47,793 nt of DNA from an uncultured Lachnospiraceae bacterium (GCA_902802515.1 CADCMM010000024.1:1-47793); one strand, 5' to 3'. Positions 8,119-18,706 are shown, numbered from the stretch's first letter. Notes: generated from the sequence alone by a model not told the origin. Translations and numbers: made by a program.

Positions 8119-9804
8119 ATGGGTGATAATGAGAGAAACAGACCAGAGACGATTACATTGGAAATAGAGGGAATAAAGAAAGAGTATCCATATGGCATAT
8201 CATACGGGGAGATAGCGGAGGAATACCAGCATACCGTGGCAGACCCCATCCTGCTGGTAATGGATGGCAATCGGTTGCGGGAACTCCACAGAAGAGCGAA
8301 AAAAGACAGTGTGCTGAAATTTATCACCATGCGGGATGCGGCGGGGTACAATGCTTACCGCAGGAGCCTGTGTCTGATGATGCTAAAGGCGATACATAAT
8401 GTGCTGGGAGATAGCAGGGACTATCGTGTCGTCATACATTTTGTAGTGAGTGACGGACTCTACTGTACGATGACGGGAGGACCGGAACTGACGCCGGAGT
8501 TTCTGGGACAGGTAAAGGAATATATGGAGCGGCTTGCCCGGCAGGCCGTGCCAATTGAGAAACGCGCTATTCCAACAACGGAGGCGCTGGAACTGTTCCA
8601 CAGTCATGGAATGTATGATAAAGAAAAGCTGTTTCGCTACCGCAGAGTGTCACGGACGAATGTCTACAGTATGGCAGGTTTTGAGGATTATTATTATGGA
8701 TATATGGTAAAAGATACCTCTTATCTGAGATGGTTTGATCTGAAACCATATCAGGACGGCTTCGTTCTCTGCCTGCCTACCAGAACCTCACCGGATCAGA
8801 TTCCGGCATTTGCTCCGGAGGAAAAGCTGTTTCAGGTTCAGAAGGCCTCTCTGGACTGGGGCGACAGCCTGGACATCCGGATGGTAGCGGATTTGAATGA
8901 CAGAGTGGTGGAAGGCTCTGTGAAAGAGCTGATCCTGACCCAGGAAGCATATCATGAGAAACAGATCGCGCAGATCGCAGAAACCATTGCCTCACATCCG
9001 GAGAAGAAATTTGTGATGATAGCAGGCCCTTCATCTTCAGGAAAAACCACCTTTTCCCACAGGCTTTCCACACAGCTTTCGGTGTACGGCTTAAAGCCGC
9101 ATCCTATTGCGGTGGACGATTATTTTGTGAACAGGGAACGAACACCTCTGGATGAAAATGGGAATTACAATTTTGAGTGCCTGGAGGCGATTGACGCAGA
9201 GAAATTTAATGATGATATGAACCGGCTTCTGTCCGGGGAACGGGTGGAACTTCCTACCTTCAATTTCAAGATAGGAAAGCGGGAGTACAAGGGAAAATAT
9301 AAACAGCTGGGACCGAATGATATTCTGGTGATTGAGGGGATCCATGGCCTGAACGACAAATTATCCTACTCCCTGCCAAGAGAGAGCAAATTCAAAATCT
9401 ACATCAGCGCCCTGACTCAGCTGAATGTGGATGAGCATAACCGGATTCCCACTACGGACGGCAGATTGCTGCGCCGCATCGTGCGGGACGCGCGCACCAG
9501 AGGCACCTCCGCAAAGAATACCATCGCCATGTGGCCCTCTGTGCGCCGGGGAGAGGAAGACCATATTTTCCCGCATCAGGAGAGCGCGGATGTGATGTTT
9601 AACTCCGCTCTGATCTATGAACTGGCAGTGCTGAAGATCTACGCGGAGCCGCTGCTGTTTGGCGTGGGCAGGGATACTCCGGAATATATGGAGGCCAAGC
9701 GGCTCCTGAAATTCCTGGACTATTTTGTGCCGATCCCGGCAGATCAGATACCGAACAATTCACTGGTGAGGGAATTTATCGGCGGAAGCTGTTTTGATGT
9801 ATAG
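8119..9804 (+). CDS. TGS-like/uridine kinase-family nucleoside kinase
   Basis: A 561-residue two-part protein. Residues 1-70 (LEIEGIKKEYPYGISYGEIAEEY) resemble the TGS domain of threonyl-tRNA synthetase. The following segment resembles the threonyl/alanyl-tRNA synthetase second additional domain. From about residue 290 a P-loop kinase of the uridine kinase/phosphoribulokinase family begins, with GPSSSGKTT near 303-311 and LVIEGIHGLN downstream. The start at 8119 follows AGGGGTGA at a good distance. Such fusions are widespread in clostridia and annotated as nucleoside kinases; the substrate and the purpose of the synthetase-like half are not established. The gene appears intact. Confidence 0.85.
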   Translation: MGDNERNRPETITLEIEGIKKEYPYGISYGEIAEEYQHTVADPILLVMDGNRLRELHRRAKKDSVLKFITMRDAAGYNAYRRSLCLMMLKAIHNVLGDSRDYRVVIHFVVSDGLYCTMTGGPELTPEFLGQVKEYMERLARQAVPIEKRAIPTTEALELFHSHGMYDKEKLFRYRRVSRTNVYSMAGFEDYYYGYMVKDTSYLRWFDLKPYQDGFVLCLPTRTSPDQIPAFAPEEKLFQVQKASLDWGDSLDIRMVADLNDRVVEGSVKELILTQEAYHEKQIAQIAETIASHPEKKFVMIAGPSSSGKTTFSHRLSTQLSVYGLKPHPIAVDDYFVNRERTPLDENGNYNFECLEAIDAEKFNDDMNRLLSGERVELPTFNFKIGKREYKGKYKQLGPNDILVIEGIHGLNDKLSYSLPRESKFKIYISALTQLNVDEHNRIPTTDGRLLRRIVRDARTRGTSAKNTIAMWPSVRRGEEDHIFPHQESADVMFNSALIYELAVLKIYAEPLLFGVGRDTPEYMEAKRLLKFLDYFVPIPADQIPNNSLVREFIGGSCFDV

Positions 9805-9825
9805 GGGAGAAAACAGAATTTCCTA

Positions 9826-9854
9826 TTGAAAATGTACGTGTTTGAGGATATAAT
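9826..9854 (+). promoter_or_regulatory. Predicted SigA promoter
   Basis: TTGAAA at 9826-9831 and TATAAT at 9849-9854 are separated by 17 bases. The promoter lies ahead of the lipoprotein gene at 9939 and would give a leader of about 80 bases. Confidence 0.6.
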
Positions 9855-9938
9855 GAATTGGATTGCTTTGGATTGAAAGGCAGGAAAGCAGGTTTGTCTG
9901 CTTGGTAATAGATTGGTTACCGATTTAGGAGGTAAAGC

Positions 9939-10652
9939 ATGAGAGCAGGAAAGGTCGCGAAGCTGTCCGTTGTTGCCTGGTGCGTACTGATGCTGAATGC
10001 ATGTGGAACACTGGAAGAGAAAGCCTGGGAACCTGGGGAGACATCCCTGCAGGTGCTGGATGACGGGACAGTGACGGAGACGATCATAGACCGGTTGGAT
10101 CAGGGCTACTATAATAGTTCGGAGCTGGAGAACATGATCAACAGCACTGTCAACGAGTATAATCAGATCCATGGCGCGGATGCCGTTAAGATAGAAGAAT
10201 GGACCATTGAAAATAATCAGGTCACACTTACTATGATCTATCGGTCGGGGAAAGACTATGGCGATTATAACAACGTCAGATTTTACAGCGGTTCCATGTT
10301 GGGGGCTGAGATGGACGGCTATCTGTTCTACAATCAGTTCCAGAAGGTGGAAAAGGGTGAAGTGACAGAAAGTAATCTCTCCAATGAAGAGGCTTTGAAG
10401 CATAAAGAGTATCAGGTATTGGTGACAGACGCTTCCCATGTGGTCAGGGTACCCGGAGATGTGGTGTACATCAGTGCCAATGCATCGCCCATGGGAGAAA
10501 AAGAGGTAAAACCGGCGGAGGAAACCATAAAGGTGGAACAGGAGGGACTGGTATTGCCCTCTTCGGCGGTGTATGTGGAGGAAGATCATTCCCCGGTGAC
10601 GGCCAAAGATCTGGAAAAGAATTACATTTATGTCATTTACGACTATGAGTAA
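9939..10652 (+). CDS. Putative lipoprotein of unknown function
   Basis: A 237-residue protein with a short signal peptide and lipobox LNAC, so it is probably anchored outside the membrane by an N-terminal diacylglyceryl cysteine. TTAGGAGG lies just ahead of the ATG. The mature part has no motif I recognise. It alternates charged and beta-rich segments (for example VTLTMIYRSGKDYGDYNNVRF), contains a VVYISANA stretch, and ends with LEKNYIYVIYDYE. It has its own promoter and is followed 61 bases later by the glycyl-tRNA synthetase gene. I see no context that assigns a role. Confidence 0.75.
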   Translation: MRAGKVAKLSVVAWCVLMLNACGTLEEKAWEPGETSLQVLDDGTVTETIIDRLDQGYYNSSELENMINSTVNEYNQIHGADAVKIEEWTIENNQVTLTMIYRSGKDYGDYNNVRFYSGSMLGAEMDGYLFYNQFQKVEKGEVTESNLSNEEALKHKEYQVLVTDASHVVRVPGDVVYISANASPMGEKEVKPAEETIKVEQEGLVLPSSAVYVEEDHSPVTAKDLEKNYIYVIYDYE

Positions 10653-10713
10653 ACCGATTTGTAAAGGTATGCAGCAGATGCAAATATAGAAACATTCAAG
10701 TAGGAGGACAACG

Positions 10714-12102
10714 ATGGAAAAGACAATGGAAAAGATCGTCGCTTTGGCGAAGGGAAGAGGTTTTGTCTACCCGGGATCTGAGATCTACGGCGGTCTGGCA
10801 AACACCTGGGACTACGGTAACCTGGGTGTGGAATTAAAAAATAATGTGAAGAAAGCCTGGTGGCAGAAATTTATCACGGAGAATCCCTACAACGTAGGTG
10901 TGGACTGCGCCATTCTGATGAACCCCCAGACCTGGGTGGCTTCCGGTCATCTTGGCGGTTTTTCTGATCCCCTGATGGACTGTAAGGAATGCCATGAGCG
11001 TTTCCGCGCCGATAAGGTGATCGAAGATTACTGTGCAGAGAAAGATATCACTCTGGAGAAACCGATCGATGCGTTCTCTCAGGAAGAGATGAAAAATTTT
11101 ATAGAGGATCATAATGTTCCCTGTCCGTCTTGCGGAAAGCATAACTTTACCGACATACGTCAGTTCAACCTGATGTTCAAGACGTTCCAGGGCGTTACCG
11201 AGGATGCGAAAAATACCGTTTACTTGAGACCGGAGACGGCTCAGGGTATCTTTGTAAATTTCAAAAATGTGCAGAGAACTTCCAGAAAGAAGATCCCGTT
11301 CGGTATCGGACAGATCGGTAAGTCTTTCCGAAACGAGATCACGCCTGGAAACTTCACCTTCCGTACCCGCGAATTTGAACAGATGGAACTGGAATTCTTC
11401 TGTGAACCGGATACCGATCTGGAGTGGTTCACCTACTGGAGAGCGTTTTGTATCAACTGGTTGAAAGCTCTGGGCATGAAAGAAGAGGAGATGCGCGTGC
11501 GCGATCATGAGCCGGAGGAACTGAGTTTCTATAGCAAGGCGACCACCGATATCGAATTCCTGTTTCCGTTTGGCTGGGGAGAACTGTGGGGTATTGCCGA
11601 CAGGACCGACTATGACCTGACCAGACATCAGGAGACTTCCAGCCAGGATATGACCTATTTTGATGATACAAAGAATACAAAGTATATTCCGTATGTCATC
11701 GAGCCTTCTCTGGGCGCGGATCGTGTGGTTCTGGCGTTCCTGTGCAGCGCTTATGATGAGGAGGAGCTGGAGGGCGGAGATGTGCGCACTGTGCTTCATT
11801 TCCATCCGGCTCTGGCACCGGTGAAGATCGGTGTGCTTCCTCTTTCCAAGAAACTGAACGAAGGCGCGGAGAAGGTCTTCGCAGAGCTTTCGAAAAAGTA
11901 CAACTGTGAGTTTGACGACAGAGGAAATATCGGAAAACGTTACAGAAGGCAGGATGAGATCGGAACTCCGTTCTGCGTTACCTACGATTTTGATTCCGAG
12001 GAAGACGGAGCGGTGACCGTGCGTGACCGCGATACCATGGAGCAGGAGCGCGTGAAGATTGAAGATCTGAAAGCGTATTTTGAGAAGAAGTTTGAGTTTT
12101 AA
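10714..12102 (+). CDS. glyQS: Glycyl-tRNA synthetase (single-chain, class II)
   Basis: A 462-residue class II synthetase of the homodimeric type found in Gram-positives, archaea and eukaryotes, which charges tRNA-Gly. The N terminus [23 protein letters not shown] is characteristic. Motif 2 appears as [21 protein letters not shown], motif 3 as [10 protein letters not shown], and the C-terminal anticodon-binding domain as [16 protein letters not shown]. Cys pairs in CKECHERF and CPSCGKHNF suggest a zinc-binding insertion. TAGGAGG precedes the start. Length is normal. I saw no convincing T-box leader in the 61-base upstream gap. Confidence 0.97.
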   Translation: MEKTMEKIVALAKGRGFVYPGSEIYGGLANTWDYGNLGVELKNNVKKAWWQKFITENPYNVGVDCAILMNPQTWVASGHLGGFSDPLMDCKECHERFRADKVIEDYCAEKDITLEKPIDAFSQEEMKNFIEDHNVPCPSCGKHNFTDIRQFNLMFKTFQGVTEDAKNTVYLRPETAQGIFVNFKNVQRTSRKKIPFGIGQIGKSFRNEITPGNFTFRTREFEQMELEFFCEPDTDLEWFTYWRAFCINWLKALGMKEEEMRVRDHEPEELSFYSKATTDIEFLFPFGWGELWGIADRTDYDLTRHQETSSQDMTYFDDTKNTKYIPYVIEPSLGADRVVLAFLCSAYDEEELEGGDVRTVLHFHPALAPVKIGVLPLSKKLNEGAEKVFAELSKKYNCEFDDRGNIGKRYRRQDEIGTPFCVTYDFDSEEDGAVTVRDRDTMEQERVKIEDLKAYFEKKFEF

Positions 12103-12200
12103 GGGCAGCATTTATAACATAAGGTCATGTTGAAATTTTGACATACAGAACAGCAACGGCCGCAAAACATGTCTGCGGCTCAAAGAAAGGAGTCATTTTT

Positions 12201-13862
12201 ATGGAATTAACACCGCTTCAGAAGGCAAGATATGAGTATAACCCGAAACTTCCGGGAATGCTCCGGCACGGGATTTCAGAGATCTGCGTGAAGGAAGGCG
12301 CCCAGACCTCCAGTGCGGCAGATCAGGAAAAGATTCAGGCGCTTTTCCCGAATACTTATGGTAAGAAAGAGATCACATTCGAGAAGGGAAGCAACACTTC
12401 TACACCGAAAAAACAGGTGGTCGGCGTGATCCTGTCCGGCGGTCAGGCTCCGGGCGGACACAATGTAGTGTGCGGTCTGTATGACGCGCTGAAAGCGACC
12501 GACAAAGAGAATGTCCTCTATGGGTTTAAGGGCGGCCCCAGCGGACTGCTGGAAGATGACTACATCATTTTTGATGATGCTTACATCGATCAGTACCGCA
12601 ATACCGGAGGTTTTGATATCATCGGTTCCGGCCGCACGAAGCTGGAAACGCAGGAGCAGTTTGCAGTAGCTGCTGAGGTCTGCAAAAAGCATGGCATCAC
12701 GGCGATCGTGATCATCGGCGGCGATGATTCCAATACTAATGCTGCTGTGCTGGCAGAGTACTTTGCAGCGCAGGGCACCGGCGTGCAGGTGATCGGATGC
12801 CCGAAGACGATCGACGGCGATCTGAAGAATGAAGATATCGAGGCATCATTTGGTTTCGATACCGCCACTAAGACATACAGTGAGCTGATCGGTAATATTG
12901 AAAGAGACGCCAATTCTGCCAAGAAGTATTGGCATTTTATCAAAGTGATGGGACGTTCCGCTTCTCATGTGGCTCTGGAGTGCGCTCTGGAGACCCAGCC
13001 GAACATCTGCCTCATCTCGGAGGAAGTATCAGCGAAGAAGATGTCCCTCTCCCAGATCGCAGACCAGATCGCAGACTCAGTCAGCGCGAGAGCGGAAAAA
13101 GGCATGAACTTCGGTGTGGCGATTATTCCGGAGGGCGTGGTGGAATTTGTTCCGGAGTTCTCTGCTCTGATCGCTGAGATCAATGAGCTGCTCGCAGGAA
13201 GTAAAGCGGATGCGTTTAATGCGCTTTCGAACTGGAAAGAGAAATATGCGTTCATCGAAAAAGGACTGTCCAGCGAGGCGATGGCGGTGTTTGCGATCCT
13301 GCCGGAGACCATCCAGCAACAGTTGTTCCTGGAGCGCGATCCGCACGGCAATGTACAGGTATCTCTGATCGAATCCGAAAAACTCTTCTCCGCTCTGGTG
13401 AAAGATAAACTGGAACAGAGAAAAGCAGCCGGTACTTACCATGGCAAGTTCAACGCGCTTCACCATTTCTTCGGTTATGAAGGAAGATGCGCTTTCCCGT
13501 CCAACTTTGACGCGGATTACTGCTACTCTCTCGGCTACAATGCATTTATGCTGATCCAGTATGGATACAACGGATATCTTTCCAAGGTTTCCAATCTGTC
13601 TAAGCCTGCAGAAGAGTGGGTTGCCGGCGGTATGCCCATCACGAAGATGATGAACATGGAAAGAAGACACGGCGAGGACAAGCCGGTGATCAAAAAGGCG
13701 CTGGTAGAGCTGGACGGCAAGCCGTTTAAGTATTTCGAAGCGCACAGAGCGCAGTGGGCGGAAGAGACCTCTTATATCTACCCGGGCGCGATCCAGTATT
13801 ATGGTCCTGCCTCCGTATGCGATATCACCACCAGAACACTGGCTCTTGAGAAGGGCGAATAA
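12201..13862 (+). CDS. pfp: Pyrophosphate-dependent 6-phosphofructokinase (long type)
   Basis: A 553-residue phosphofructokinase that reversibly phosphorylates fructose 6-phosphate using pyrophosphate. The start at 12201 is preferred because AAAGGAG lies just upstream; an in-frame ATG at 12138 has none. The PPi-specific signature is visible: GGDDSNTNA near residue 172, where ATP enzymes have GGDGS, and CPKTIDGDL near 200 with the Lys that excludes ATP. The length matches the long plant-beta/spirochaete type. Substrate residues recur in [14 protein letters not shown] and in the C-terminal MNMERRHG. It stands as a single-gene unit closed by a strong terminator at 13913. Codon use suggests high expression. 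Confidence 0.95.
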   Translation: MELTPLQKARYEYNPKLPGMLRHGISEICVKEGAQTSSAADQEKIQALFPNTYGKKEITFEKGSNTSTPKKQVVGVILSGGQAPGGHNVVCGLYDALKATDKENVLYGFKGGPSGLLEDDYIIFDDAYIDQYRNTGGFDIIGSGRTKLETQEQFAVAAEVCKKHGITAIVIIGGDDSNTNAAVLAEYFAAQGTGVQVIGCPKTIDGDLKNEDIEASFGFDTATKTYSELIGNIERDANSAKKYWHFIKVMGRSASHVALECALETQPNICLISEEVSAKKMSLSQIADQIADSVSARAEKGMNFGVAIIPEGVVEFVPEFSALIAEINELLAGSKADAFNALSNWKEKYAFIEKGLSSEAMAVFAILPETIQQQLFLERDPHGNVQVSLIESEKLFSALVKDKLEQRKAAGTYHGKFNALHHFFGYEGRCAFPSNFDADYCYSLGYNAFMLIQYGYNGYLSKVSNLSKPAEEWVAGGMPITKMMNMERRHGEDKPVIKKALVELDGKPFKYFEAHRAQWAEETSYIYPGAIQYYGPASVCDITTRTLALEKGE

Positions 13863-13912
13863 AGATGATCTGCAGTAGCAGAAAAAAACAGTAATAATAA
13901 GCAAAAACAAAG

Positions 13913-13966
13913 ATACCCTGCCAGACATCCGGCTACCGGTCATTGTCGCGGCAGGGTATTTTGTTT
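13913..13966 (+). terminator. Intrinsic terminator after pfp
   Basis: ATACCCTGCC at 13913-13922 pairs perfectly with GGCAGGGTAT at 13950-13959, followed by TTTGTTT. A small inner hairpin (CCGG-CTA-CCGG) lies in the loop. Confidence 0.85.
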
Positions 13967-14007
13967 CCTTAGCGGTTGGACTAATGTTTTGCGGCGGTTC
14001 TTTGCCG

Positions 14008-14036
14008 TTGACAATGAATGAACGGAACGTTATAAT
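14008..14036 (+). promoter_or_regulatory. Consensus SigA promoter
   Basis: TTGACA at 14008-14013 and TATAAT at 14031-14036 with a 17-base spacer: a perfect match in both hexamers. It drives the TIGR01906 gene and the genes behind it. Confidence 0.85.
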
Positions 14037-14104
14037 TTTTTCGAATAAGTAATGTTCAGCCCAGAGTAGCAGCTATGCGAAAAATATGGAAGGGAGCAGG
14101 AACC

Positions 14105-14788
14105 ATGGCGGGGAGAAGGCGAGGCAGATCCGGAGGATTTGGCAATGTACTGCTGGCGGTGATACTGACGCTTTTTATTTTTTCACTGGCAGCGGTGCTG
14201 GTTTTGAATTTTAAATGGCTATACTACATAGATATTACACTCCTGGGCCTGGAAAGACGGTCGGGTATGGACGCAGCGTCCATCAAAGCCAACTATGACG
14301 CGCTGATACAGTATAATCAGTTCTGGTTCAAAGGTGATCTGCAGTTTCCGTCTCTGATCATGTCTGCCACGGGCCGGATCCATTTTGAGGAAGTGAAACG
14401 GATCTTTGTGGCAGTGCAGTATCTGTGCCTCGCAAGTTTTGCATGCTGTGTGATAGGTATGATCCGAAAGAGGATCAAACACCAGTATGGTTACCTTAGG
14501 ATAGCGGGGGTGCTGGCTTTGACGATCCCGGCAGCCCTGGGGGTTTTGGCGGCGCCAAGCTGGGAAAGATTTTTTGTTACGTTTCATCAAATTTTCTTTC
14601 AAAATAACTATTGGTTATTTGACTCTAAGACTGACCCGGTGATTCTGATTTTACCGGAGGAGTATTTTATGCACTGCGCGATTGCTATCTTGCTGTGTAT
14701 TCTGATCGGAAGTCTTCTGTGCTTTTTCATTTACAGAAGACATAGGAGGATGGCAGCGGGGAGACGCAGGAGAGAAACCAGACAGTAA
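14105..14788 (+). CDS. TIGR01906/DUF1461 family integral membrane protein
   Basis: A 227-residue protein with about four or five membrane segments: near residues 13-37, 100-120, 130-155 and 185-215. An Arg-rich N terminus (RRRGRSGG) suits a cytoplasmic start. Length, segment spacing and the YNQFWFKGDLQFPSL loop fit the TIGR01906 family of unknown function, common in clostridia. The start at 14105 is chosen over ATG at 14075 because GGGAGCAGG precedes it. The gene lies 24 bases from the GH3-like gene and probably shares its transcript. The C terminus is Arg-rich. Confidence 0.75.
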   Translation: MAGRRRGRSGGFGNVLLAVILTLFIFSLAAVLVLNFKWLYYIDITLLGLERRSGMDAASIKANYDALIQYNQFWFKGDLQFPSLIMSATGRIHFEEVKRIFVAVQYLCLASFACCVIGMIRKRIKHQYGYLRIAGVLALTIPAALGVLAAPSWERFFVTFHQIFFQNNYWLFDSKTDPVILILPEEYFMHCAIAILLCILIGSLLCFFIYRRHRRMAAGRRRRETRQ

Positions 14789-14812
14789 AAGATTCGAAAT
14801 GGGGAATGAGGA

Positions 14813-15700
14813 ATGAATAAGAGAGGATACAAGACGCTGCGGCTTGCGGTTATATTTGGAATTTTAATTACAATTCATGCGGTCGATTTGTCCGCAGATG
14901 CGCAGACGCAGATAGAAGATACGATAGCTCAGATGTCCAGAGAGGAGAAAACCGGCCAGATGCTGGTGGTGTCCCCGGCTCAGATGACAGAGACAAAGGA
15001 CTGGACCGCAGACATGGATACGGTGATCCGAAATGTGGAAGCCTATCACATAGGGGGCATACTACTTTTTGCTGAGGATCTGCAGAAGGTGGAAGCGGTT
15101 AAGTCCCTGACAGCATCGCTGGCTGATCAGGGAAATGTGCCGGTCCTGATCATGGCCGATCCATCCGGCAACCTGAAGGAAGGCCTGACGAAACCATCGC
15201 TGGATAAGAAAGAGGACGATGCGGCAATCCTGGGAACCGGGCAGTTGATGACTGGGGAAAATGCAACATGGGCATATAGTCTGGCAGAGAAACCTTCCGA
15301 AGAGCTGGCAGCACTGGGGGTTGCGGTGGAAATCCGCCCGGAGGCCGGAGAGGCGCTGGCAGTAGTGACCCATGAAAAGGTGACGAATCCCATGGATGAC
15401 GGACGACCGGCTTCCATGTCCAAAAGCATGGTGACTATGACCTTAAAGGAAGTGTTTTTGGGAGCGGTCATGACAGATTCTCTGAGTATGACGTCGGCTG
15501 AGGAAAACTACGGGGCGGATATGGCGGTGATGTATGCGCTGCAGGCGGGGGCGGATATTCTGACGACGCCCGAGAATCCGGTAAACGCATATTATGGGAT
15601 ACTGTCTGCTATTGATGAACAGCTGGTGACGGAGGCGCAGATCGACGCTTCCGTGGATAAAGTTTTGGAATTAAAGAAAACGCTTGGCCTCCTGCAGTAA
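14813..15700 (+). CDS. Shortened GH3 (NagZ-like) protein, likely catalytically impaired
   Basis: A 295-residue protein with a signal-peptide-like N terminus. The first part follows the glycoside hydrolase 3 barrel: IAQMSREEKTGQMLVVSP, then HIGGILLFAEDLQ, VPVLIMADPSG and ELAALGVAVEIRPEAGEA, which corresponds to the LGINMNFAPVADV strand. The last part has DGRPASMSKSMVT, GAVMTDSLSM and MYALQAGADILTTPENP, matching the end of the barrel; the Asp in MTDSLSM corresponds to the usual nucleophile. Between them, about 70 residues normally holding the KHFPGHG loop and the catalytic His/Asp dyad are absent. NagZ enzymes cleave GlcNAc from peptidoglycan fragments. With the loop missing, this may bind rather than cleave. 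Reading frame is open, so it does not look like a fresh pseudogene. Confidence 0.7.
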   Translation: MNKRGYKTLRLAVIFGILITIHAVDLSADAQTQIEDTIAQMSREEKTGQMLVVSPAQMTETKDWTADMDTVIRNVEAYHIGGILLFAEDLQKVEAVKSLTASLADQGNVPVLIMADPSGNLKEGLTKPSLDKKEDDAAILGTGQLMTGENATWAYSLAEKPSEELAALGVAVEIRPEAGEALAVVTHEKVTNPMDDGRPASMSKSMVTMTLKEVFLGAVMTDSLSMTSAEENYGADMAVMYALQAGADILTTPENPVNAYYGILSAIDEQLVTEAQIDASVDKVLELKKTLGLLQ

Positions 15701-15743
15701 GTGGCTGTGCCTGCGGAACTATATTTTTTAAGGAGACGAGATC

Positions 15744-18668
15744 ATGGATATTACAAAAATTCCGGCATACGAGTTGCTGATGAGAGAAGACATTCCGGAT
15801 GTGCAGTCCGTTGGATATCTTCTGAGGCACAAAAAGAGCGGCGCCAGAGTGCTGGTTCTGGAAAATGAGGATGAGAACAAGGTATTCAATATTGCTTTCC
15901 GGACTACGCCCTCTGACAGTACCGGTGTGGCGCACATCATGGAGCATACCGTACTGTGCGGAAGCCGTGCATTCCCTTCAAAAGATCCTTTTGTGGAATT
16001 GGTGAAGGGGTCTATGAATACTTTTTTGAATGCGATGACCTATCCGGACAAGACGATGTTTCCGGTAGCCAGCTGCAATGACGCAGACTTTGCTAACCTG
16101 ATGCATGTGTACCTGGACGCGGTGTTCTTCCCGAATATATATCAGAAAGAAGAGATCTTCCGGCAGGAAGGCTGGAATTATGAAATTGAGGATCCTAAGG
16201 ACGAGCTGGTCTACAACGGTGTTGTCTATAATGAGATGAAAGGCGCTTTTTCCTCCCCGGAGGATGTGCTGGAGAGAGAGATCCTGAATTCTCTGTTTCC
16301 GGATAACACGTATCATTATGAGTCCGGCGGCGACCCGGAGCACATTCCGGATCTGACGTATGCGGATTATCTGGATTTTCACAGGAAATACTACCACCCC
16401 TCCAACAGTTATATCTATTTATATGGCAATATGGATGCCGAGCAGCGATTGAATTGGATGGATCAGGAATACCTGGGTCAGTTTGACGCGATACAGGTGG
16501 ATTCTGAAATCACGCTGCAGGCCCCCTTTGAGAGACCGCAGGAAGTTTATCGAAAATACTCCATCGCTCAGGGGGATACAGAGAAGGACAATACTTATCT
16601 GGCATACAATGTGGTGGTGGGGACAAGTCTTGATACCAAACTGGCCAGTGCTTTTGCCGTTCTGGAATATGTTCTTTTGGAGGCTCCCGGCGCGCCTTTA
16701 AAGCAGGCGCTTTTGGACGCCGGTATCGGAAAAGATATTATGAGTTCCTATGACAGCGGTACTTATCAGCCGGTATTCAGCATTATCGCGAAGAACGCCA
16801 ATCCCGAAGACAAAGAGCGTTTCTGGGATCTCATCCGGGAAACTCTTGAGAAACTGGAGAAGAATGGATTGGAGGAAAACGCGATCCTCGCTGCCATTAA
16901 TATCATGGAATTTAAGTTCCGGGAAGCGGATTATGGCGGATTCCCCAAGGGATTGATGTATGGATTGGATGTGTTTGACAGCTGGCTTTATGATGAGGAA
17001 AAACCCTTTGATTATCTTAAGCAGCTGGCGGATTATACATTTCTCAAAGACCAGGTGGGAACGGGATATTATGAGAAGCTGATCCGAACCTGGATATTGG
17101 ATAACCCTCACGCTTCTTTTGTGATCATTCAGCCCGAAAAGGGACTGACTGCGAAGATGGAGGAAGAAACCCGGAAAAAACTGCAGACCATCAAAGATGA
17201 AATGACCCCGGAGCAGATTTTGGAACTGGTGGAAAAAACGAAAAAACTTCGGGAATTCCAGGAGACGCCCTCCACGCAGGAAGAATTGGAGGCAATCCCC
17301 CTGTTGTCCCGGGATGATTTAAAGAAGGAGACGGCTCCGCTTTGCAATATAGAATATAACTGGGATGGGATCACGGTCCTGCATCACGATTATCCAACCA
17401 ATGGCATTGCCTATCTGACGCTGCTGTTTGATGCCTCCGGCATTTCTCAGGAAGATCTGCCTTATCTGGGGATCTTGAAAAATGTGCTTGGCATGGTCAA
17501 TACGCAGCATTACAGTTATGGGGAATTTTACAATGAAGTCAACCGCAATACCGGCGGTATTACACCCGGTATCAGTGTGTTCCCGGATGAGAGCGATTCG
17601 TCTCTGCTGAAAGTGGCATTTGGTATTCAGGTGAAAACACTCTGCGATAAATTAGAGTATTCTTTCCAGATGATCGAGGAAATGCTGTTTGCCTCGGATC
17701 TGCAACAGGATAAGCGGCTGCTGGAAATTATTCAGAAATTGGAATCAAGAACCTCTTCCAGCTTAAATTCCGCCGGCAGCGCTACAGCAGCGGTGCGCTC
17801 TATGTCCTATTTTTCACCGGCATTTTTGTTCAATGACAGCATCAGCGGCATTGCGTTTTATAAGACGGTGAAGGATCTGGAAGAACACTTTGGCGAGAAG
17901 AGGGGCGAGTTAAAGGAAAAATTAAAGAGCCTGCTGTCACAGGTTTTGAAAAAAGGCGGGTTTATGCTCAGCTATACCGGCAGCGCGGATAGCCTGGAGC
18001 GTCTGAAAACCTGTGTAAAACATCTGGCAGATCATCTTCCGGGTGATACAAAAAAGAGCGGTCTTGCATATATCAGCGGTTTGAAAACATCCAGGAAAAA
18101 TGAGGGCTTCCTGACTCCGGCCAAGGTACAGTATGTGGCCCGCAGCGGAAACTTTAAGGAAAAAGGCTACGCTTACACAGGCGCCCTGAGAGTGCTGAAA
18201 GTGATCATGAGTTATGAGTATCTCTGGGGCAACATTCGCGTGACGGGAGGTGCCTACGGTTGCAGCGGCAGTTTCGGCAGAAATGGTGATACCAACTTTG
18301 TATCTTACCGCGATCCGCATCTGAGAAGAACCAACGAAGTATATATGGGCATACCGGAATACCTGGAGCACTTTGAGACCGATTCCCGGGATATGACCAA
18401 ATATGTGATCGGAACGGTCAGTGACATGGATACTCCTCTGACTCCGGCGGGAAAAGGAAGACGCTGCCTGAATGCTTATATGAGCGGTCTGACGGTAGAA
18501 GCGATGCAAAAAGAGCGGGATGAGGTACTGAGCGCCAATCAGGAGGACATCAGAGCACTGGCTCCTCTGATGAGAGCGGTTCTTGATCAAGACTGTATCT
18601 GCGTTCTCGGAAATGAGGAAAAGCTGAAAGCGTCCAGTGACATGTTCCTGAAGCTGGAAGAACTGTAG
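15744..18668 (+). CDS. Insulinase-family zinc metallopeptidase (M16C, PreP-like)
   Basis: A 974-residue peptidase of the M16C type, a single chain with two homologous halves that close around a peptide. The inverted zinc motif HIMEH is at residues 64-68, followed by the family stretch GSRAFPSKDPFVELVKGS and the distal zinc ligand in VVYNEMKGAFSSPED. Such enzymes degrade oligopeptides in the cytosol, and no signal peptide is present here. The second half holds the substrate-binding YVARSGNFKEKGYAYTGAL and conserved SYRDPHL regions. AAGGAGAC precedes the ATG. It lies 43 bases after the GH3-like gene. Confidence 0.92.
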   Translation: MDITKIPAYELLMREDIPDVQSVGYLLRHKKSGARVLVLENEDENKVFNIAFRTTPSDSTGVAHIMEHTVLCGSRAFPSKDPFVELVKGSMNTFLNAMTYPDKTMFPVASCNDADFANLMHVYLDAVFFPNIYQKEEIFRQEGWNYEIEDPKDELVYNGVVYNEMKGAFSSPEDVLEREILNSLFPDNTYHYESGGDPEHIPDLTYADYLDFHRKYYHPSNSYIYLYGNMDAEQRLNWMDQEYLGQFDAIQVDSEITLQAPFERPQEVYRKYSIAQGDTEKDNTYLAYNVVVGTSLDTKLASAFAVLEYVLLEAPGAPLKQALLDAGIGKDIMSSYDSGTYQPVFSIIAKNANPEDKERFWDLIRETLEKLEKNGLEENAILAAINIMEFKFREADYGGFPKGLMYGLDVFDSWLYDEEKPFDYLKQLADYTFLKDQVGTGYYEKLIRTWILDNPHASFVIIQPEKGLTAKMEEETRKKLQTIKDEMTPEQILELVEKTKKLREFQETPSTQEELEAIPLLSRDDLKKETAPLCNIEYNWDGITVLHHDYPTNGIAYLTLLFDASGISQEDLPYLGILKNVLGMVNTQHYSYGEFYNEVNRNTGGITPGISVFPDESDSSLLKVAFGIQVKTLCDKLEYSFQMIEEMLFASDLQQDKRLLEIIQKLESRTSSSLNSAGSATAAVRSMSYFSPAFLFNDSISGIAFYKTVKDLEEHFGEKRGELKEKLKSLLSQVLKKGGFMLSYTGSADSLERLKTCVKHLADHLPGDTKKSGLAYISGLKTSRKNEGFLTPAKVQYVARSGNFKEKGYAYTGALRVLKVIMSYEYLWGNIRVTGGAYGCSGSFGRNGDTNFVSYRDPHLRRTNEVYMGIPEYLEHFETDSRDMTKYVIGTVSDMDTPLTPAGKGRRCLNAYMSGLTVEAMQKERDEVLSANQEDIRALAPLMRAVLDQDCICVLGNEEKLKASSDMFLKLEEL

Positions 18669-18706
18669 ACAAAAAAGGAAGAGAAGAGAGGACAGCTGTA
18701 ATATAC

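Noticed and set aside
10653..10713. T-box riboswitch before glycyl-tRNA synthetase
   Set aside because: Only 61 bases separate the genes and no T-box consensus or terminator pair is visible.
10834..12111. A 425-codon minus-strand frame
   Set aside because: Antisense to the glycyl-tRNA synthetase gene, no family features, shadow composition.
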